Source: Streptomyces sp. LUP47B
GTDB taxonomy: Bacteria > Actinomycetota > Actinomycetes > Streptomycetales > Streptomycetaceae
Assembly (NCBI RefSeq): GCF_001746295.1
Contig: NZ_MJAH01000015.1
Span: forward strand, 155,032 to 219,031
Length of the DNA: 64,000 nucleotides
Reading direction: 5' to 3'
In this document: one piece after another, positions 58,669 to 64,000 of the stretch
Numbering within the stretch: the first letter of the stretch is position 1
Layout: each line of letters starts with the position of its first letter
Made by a program: the position numbers and the translations under genes
Notes under the pieces: generated by a model
The model's input: only the letters and a program-made list of their open reading frames with translations
Database searches by the model: none
Told to the model about the DNA's origin: nothing

Positions 58669-60951
58669 CTACTTCACCGGCTCCGGTTCCGGCTCGTTCG
58701 CCGTCTCCGCCGCGTCCTCCGGGTCGACCGGGGTCCGCACGGACTCCAGGAGGAGCTGAGCGACGTCGACGACCTGGATGGACTCCTTGGCCTTGCCGTC
58801 GTTCTTCTTGCCGTTCACCGAGTCCGTGAGCATCACCAGGCAGAACGGGCAGGCCGTCGACACGATGTCGGGATTCAGCGAAAGGGCTTCGTCGACGCGC
58901 TCGTTGTTGATGCGCTTGCCGATCCGCTCCTCCATCCACATCCGCGCGCCACCGGCGCCACAGCAGAAGCCGCGCTCCTTGTGGCGGTGCATCTCCTCGT
59001 TCCGCAGGCCCGGGACGTTCGCGATGATCTCGCGCGGCGGCGTGTAGATCTTGTTGTGGCGGCCCAGGTAGCAGGGGTCGTGGTAGGTGATGATGCCCTC
59101 GACCGGCGTGACCGGGACCAGCTTGCCCTCGTCCACCAGGTGCTGGAGCAGCTGGGTGTGGTGGATGACCTCGTAGTCGCCGCCGAGCTGCGGGTACTCG
59201 TTGCCGATCGTGTTGAGGCAGTGCGGGCAGGTCGCGACGATCTTCTTGGCCGACTTGGGCTTGGCGGACTCCGGGACCACCTTGCCGTCGTCGTCGAGCT
59301 CCTCGCCGAACGCCATGTTCAGTGCCATGACGTTCTCCATGCCGAGCTCCTGGAACAGGGGCTCGTTGCCGAGGCGGCGGGCGGAGTCACCGGTGCACTT
59401 CTCGTCGCCGCCCATGATCGCGAACTTGACGCCCGCGATGTGCAGGAGCTCGGCGAACGCCTTCGTGGTCCTCTTGGCCCTGTCCTCCAGGGCACCCGCG
59501 CAGCCGACCCAGTACAGGTACTCGACCTCGGTGAGGTCCTCGATGTCCTGGCCGACGACCGGGACCTCGAACTCGACCTCCTTGAGCCACTCCAGGCGCT
59601 GCTTCTTGGCCAGGCCCCAGGGGTTGCCCTTCTTCTCCAGGTTCTTGAGCATGGTGCCCGCCTCGGACGGGAACGCGCTCTCGATCATCACCTGGTAGCG
59701 GCGCATGTCGACGATGTGGTCGACGTGCTCGATGTCGACCGGGCACTGCTCGACACAGGCGCCGCAGGTGGTGCAGGACCACAGGACGTCCGGGTCGATG
59801 ACGCCGTTCTCCTCGGCCGTGCCGATCAGCGGGCGCTCGGCCTCGGCGAGAGCGGACGCGGGCACACCGGCCAGCTGCTCCTCGGACGCCTTCTCCTCGC
59901 CCTCCATGCTCTTGCCGCCGCCGGCCAGCAGGTACGGGGCCTTGGCGTGCGCGTGGTCGCGCAGCGACATGATCAGGAGCTTGGGGGAGAGCGGCTTGCC
60001 GGTGTTCCACGCGGGGCACTGCGACTGGCAGCGGCCGCACTCGGTGCAGGTGGAGAAGTCGAGGAGGCCCTTCCAGGAGAACTGCTCGACCTGGGAGACG
60101 CCGAAGACGTCGTCGTCACCGGGGTCGGTGAAGTCGATCGGCTTGCCGCCGCTCGTCATCGGCTGGAGGCCGCCGAGGGCCGTCTCACCGGTCGCGTTGC
60201 GCTTGAACCAGATGTTCGGGAAGGCCAGGAAGCGGTGCCAGGCCACACCCATGTTGGTGTTGAGCGAGACGACGATCATCCAGACGAAGGACGTGCCGAT
60301 CTTGATCGTCGCGACCAGGTAGACGAGGTTCTGCAGCGCGGAGACGCTCAGGCCCTTGAAGGCCAGCACCAGCGGGTACGAGGCGAAGTACCCGGCCTCG
60401 TAGCCCTCCACGTGGTGCAGCGCGCCCTCGAGGCCGCGCAGCACGTAGATGGCGAGGCCGATGGTGAGGATGACGTACTCGACGAAGTACGCCTGACCCG
60501 CCTTGGAGCCCGCGAAGCGGGACTTGCGGCCGGGGCGGGAGGGCAGGCTCAGCAGGCGGATCACGATGAGGGCGGCGATGCCGAGCACGGTCATGACGCC
60601 GATGAACTCGATGTACATCTCGAACGGCAGGAACTCACCGATGACCGGCAGCACCCAGTCGGCCTTGAAGAGCTGGCCGAACGCCTGCGCGAGAGTCGGC
60701 GGCAGCGTCAGGAAGCCGATCGCCACGAACCAGTGGGCGAAGCCGACGATGCCCCACCGGTTCATCCGGGTGTGGCCGAGGAACTCCTTCACCAGCGTCA
60801 CACTGCGGGCGTAGGGGTTGTCGGTCCTGCTTCCGGCGGGCACGGGCTGGCCCAGCTTGAAGTACCGGACGAACTGGCCGATGGCGCGCGCGAGCAGTGC
60901 CACGCCGACCACGGTCAGTACCAGCGACACGATGATCGCGGCGAGTTGCAT
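58669..60951 (-). CDS. Membrane-anchored Fe-S oxidoreductase (HdrD/GlpC-like)
   Basis: Protein of 760 residues. The N-terminal third has about five helices resembling a nitrate-reductase-gamma/DsrM-type quinone module (residues about 1-260). Two 4Fe-4S motifs follow, CTECGRCQSQCP and CTTCGACVEQCP. Then two CCG-type cysteine-rich domains (CPHCLN..., CYLG..., GFCCGAGGARMW, CPFCLVM) complete the heterodisulfide-reductase-like part. It probably passes electrons between a soluble donor and the quinone pool. ATG 60951 has GAGGAG upstream; the longer frame is rejected. It is a conserved actinobacterial gene, alone here. Confidence 0.9.
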   Translation of the reverse strand: MQLAAIIVSLVLTVVGVALLARAIGQFVRYFKLGQPVPAGSRTDNPYARSVTLVKEFLGHTRMNRWGIVGFAHWFVAIGFLTLPPTLAQAFGQLFKADWVLPVIGEFLPFEMYIEFIGVMTVLGIAALIVIRLLSLPSRPGRKSRFAGSKAGQAYFVEYVILTIGLAIYVLRGLEGALHHVEGYEAGYFASYPLVLAFKGLSVSALQNLVYLVATIKIGTSFVWMIVVSLNTNMGVAWHRFLAFPNIWFKRNATGETALGGLQPMTSGGKPIDFTDPGDDDVFGVSQVEQFSWKGLLDFSTCTECGRCQSQCPAWNTGKPLSPKLLIMSLRDHAHAKAPYLLAGGGKSMEGEEKASEEQLAGVPASALAEAERPLIGTAEENGVIDPDVLWSCTTCGACVEQCPVDIEHVDHIVDMRRYQVMIESAFPSEAGTMLKNLEKKGNPWGLAKKQRLEWLKEVEFEVPVVGQDIEDLTEVEYLYWVGCAGALEDRAKRTTKAFAELLHIAGVKFAIMGGDEKCTGDSARRLGNEPLFQELGMENVMALNMAFGEELDDDGKVVPESAKPKSAKKIVATCPHCLNTIGNEYPQLGGDYEVIHHTQLLQHLVDEGKLVPVTPVEGIITYHDPCYLGRHNKIYTPPREIIANVPGLRNEEMHRHKERGFCCGAGGARMWMEERIGKRINNERVDEALSLNPDIVSTACPFCLVMLTDSVNGKKNDGKAKESIQVVDVAQLLLESVRTPVDPEDAAETANEPEPEPVK

Positions 60952-60991
60952 TTCGGGGCTCCTCGGGCCTGCGAGGGTTCTACGAGCGAGA

Positions 60992-61005
60992 TTACTAAGC
61001 GGTAA
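60992..61005. promoter_or_regulatory. TTAC-N6-GTAA repeat in promoter region
   Basis: Short half-sites, TTACTAAGCGGTAA, lie 41 bases before the Fe-S gene start in an AT-richer patch. A TetR-type operator is possible; support is weak. Confidence 0.35.
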
Positions 61006-61146
61006 CTTATGCAGTCCGTCTGAGACTACCCCCATCTTCTGCCGCACTGTAGCCGGGCACAAAGTGATCTGAATCGCTGAGGGTTACCTTAAAACCCGAT
61101 CGTGTTATTCGTGATGAATTGGTGCATACGCCGCTAATTTGGGCTT

Positions 61147-62190
61147 GTGCTCTATGGGATCCTCGCCGCCACCTCCGCCCTGCTCCTCGCAGCCGTGCTC
61201 GCCGCCGTGCTGCGGGTGGCCGCCCTGCGCCTCGGGATCATTGACCGGCGATGGCGACGACCCGTGCCGCTGTCCGGCGGCGTGGCGGTGGTCGGCGCCA
61301 CCTGCCTCGTCGCGGCGGTCGGGGACTGGAAGGGCGCCACACCCCTGGGGCCCGAGGTCGAGCGGCTGCTCGTCGCCGGGGCCGCCGTTGCCCTCCTCGG
61401 TCTCGTCGCCGACGTACGGCGGGTCAAGGCGCGGTTCCTCGTGGGCGGTACGGCGGTGGCGGCGGTGTGTGTCGTGCCGTACGAGGAGACGGGCGTGCCC
61501 GCCGGGCTCCTCGCGGCCGGCTGGATCGTCTTCGTCGCCCTCGGGTTCAAGGCGCTGGACCACGCCGACGGGCTCGCCGGGACCGTCGGGGTCGTCACCG
61601 CCTTCGGGGCGGGGGCCTGTGCGGCGGCCGAGGTGATGGACGGAGTCGCCGTACTGCTGAGCGTGCTGGCCGCCGCGCTGACCGGGTTCCTGATGCACAA
61701 CTGGCATCCCGCGCGGGTGGGGCTCGGCGCGTGCGGGGCCCTGTTCACCGGGTTCGTGCTGGCGTCCGCCACCGTGGCGACCCGCGCGGGGCAGGAACTC
61801 GGTTCCGGTGCGGGGGTGTTGTTCGCGCTGAACGCGGTGGTGGCCGCCGACGTCGTGCTCGTCGTTCTCGCCCGGGGGCTGTCCGGGCGGCCTTTGCTGC
61901 GTGCCGCCCCGGACCATCTCGCCCACCGGCTGCGGCGGCTCGGGCTCACTCCGCAGGGGGCGTCCGTCGTCCTGGGTGTCGCGGCCTTCGGCGGGGTACT
62001 CGTCGGGGCTCTCGTGCACCTCGGGTGGATCGCCGCGACCGGGGCCCTGTGGGTCGCCGGGGTTGCCCTGGTCGTCGTACTCGTACTGCTTCGCGTCAAG
62101 CCGAACGTGAAGCCGAACGGGAAGCCCAACGTGGTCCAGCGTCGAGCATCGCCGCAGGTCACGACCCAGTTGCGTGTAAGGAACGGATAA
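61147..62190 (+). CDS. MraY/WecA-like membrane protein lacking catalytic aspartates
   Basis: Protein of 347 residues with about ten hydrophobic helices, the layout of polyprenyl-phosphate N-acetylhexosamine-1-phosphate transferases. RLGIIDRRWRRPVPLSGG, LDHADGLAGTVG and MHNWHPARVGLGACGALF align by position with family motifs (DxPxxRxxHxxPxPxxGG, NxxDGxDGL, NxxPAxxFxGDxG). The DD pair after helix 3 is reduced to ADVRRVK, and the GDxG aspartate is absent (GACG). It is therefore probably inactive or acts otherwise. Starts with GTG 61147. It lies directly upstream of dnaK. Confidence 0.78.
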   Translation: MLYGILAATSALLLAAVLAAVLRVAALRLGIIDRRWRRPVPLSGGVAVVGATCLVAAVGDWKGATPLGPEVERLLVAGAAVALLGLVADVRRVKARFLVGGTAVAAVCVVPYEETGVPAGLLAAGWIVFVALGFKALDHADGLAGTVGVVTAFGAGACAAAEVMDGVAVLLSVLAAALTGFLMHNWHPARVGLGACGALFTGFVLASATVATRAGQELGSGAGVLFALNAVVAADVVLVVLARGLSGRPLLRAAPDHLAHRLRRLGLTPQGASVVLGVAAFGGVLVGALVHLGWIAATGALWVAGVALVVVLVLLRVKPNVKPNGKPNVVQRRASPQVTTQLRVRNG

Positions 62191-62192
62191 GA

Positions 62193-62213
62193 GTTGAGTC
62201 CGTACGACTCAGG
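62193..62213 (+). promoter_or_regulatory. HspR operator (HAIR), distal copy
   Basis: GTTGAGT-N7-ACTCAGG, one mismatch in each arm to the HspR consensus CTTGAGT-N7-ACTCAAG. It is the distal of two copies before dnaK. Confidence 0.75.
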
Positions 62214-62244
62214 TCTGTTGACCGAGCCGGAGTCGTCGTGCACA

Positions 62245-62265
62245 CTTGAGCCTGTTCCACTCAAG
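62245..62265 (+). promoter_or_regulatory. HspR operator (HAIR), proximal copy
   Basis: CTTGAGC-N7-ACTCAAG, one mismatch to consensus, ending 18 bases before dnaK. TTGACC (62218-62223) and CACACT 17 bases later may be the promoter, overlapping the operator so that HspR would block it. Confidence 0.85.
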
Positions 62266-62283
62266 TCAGCTGGAGGAATCAAC

Positions 62284-64000
<1,717 letters not shown>

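Overview
The window is very GC-rich chromosomal DNA whose gene content and style point to a Streptomyces. Many starts are GTG, adjacent genes often overlap by four bases (ATGA or GTGA), and it carries LacI-controlled secreted glycosidases, ECF sigma factors, WXG100 proteins, Ser/Thr kinases and a dnaK preceded by HspR-type (HAIR) operators.

Layout. (1) 1-11362: an arabinan/arabinose utilisation locus on the minus strand, read in the order solute-binding lipoprotein, two permeases, GH51 arabinofuranosidase, GH93 exo-arabinanase, ribulokinase (araB), arabinose isomerase (araA, cut by the window edge). A divergent LacI-family repressor lies beside it, and three evenly spaced palindromes sit in front of the repressor. 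(2) 11470-18688: a membrane-anchored esterase, a four-gene WXG100 (type VII secretion substrate) cassette, and a convergent lectin-GH74 xyloglucanase. (3) 18858-28759: small stress-type genes (SHOCT, DUF6325, DUF7144, HdeD, K+ channel, amphi-Trp), a large MalT/LAL-type LuxR regulator and a glutamine amidotransferase. A 17-bp inverted repeat (TCACCC-N5-GGGTGA) recurs about 80 nt upstream of several of these starts. (4) 28883-33063: an MFS exporter, an ECF sigma/CU044_5270 pair and a VapBC module with its operator.

(5) 33359-46223 looks like a decayed integrated element. A fragment of the 3' half of tRNA-Gly(CCC) lies at 33391-33434, 12.8 kb from the intact gene at 46150-46223 and in the same orientation. 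Just inside both ends lies the same GGCACGC-N4-GGCACGC repeat. No integrase remains. Between the ends are two Ser/Thr kinases, a DUF4232 lipoprotein, an SDR/LysR pair, a second sigma/CU044_5270 pair and several broken genes: a TetR regulator and a FAD monooxygenase fused head-to-head, half of a DMT transporter, and possible transposase debris.

(6) 46400-51980, directly beyond the tRNA, is the most unusual part: a nucleotide-centred cluster. It holds a degenerate dCTP-deaminase/dUTPase-fold domain joined to two membrane helices, a cytidylyltransferase-like protein, a dCMP-deaminase-like protein with an extra N-terminal domain, a translationally coupled ThyA-DHFR-HIT operon, and a nucleoside-deoxyribosyltransferase-like domain fused to an HTH. 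It could be a second thymidylate supply, a modified-nucleotide pathway or a nucleotide-sensing defence system; the sequence alone does not decide.

(7) 52367-64000 returns to ordinary chromosome: a tiny zinc-ribbon ORF, a phosphoribosyltransferase, small membrane proteins, an FG-GAP lipoprotein, an aminoglycoside-nucleotidyltransferase-like protein, a membrane Fe-S oxidoreductase, a MraY-like protein that lacks catalytic aspartates, and the start of dnaK.
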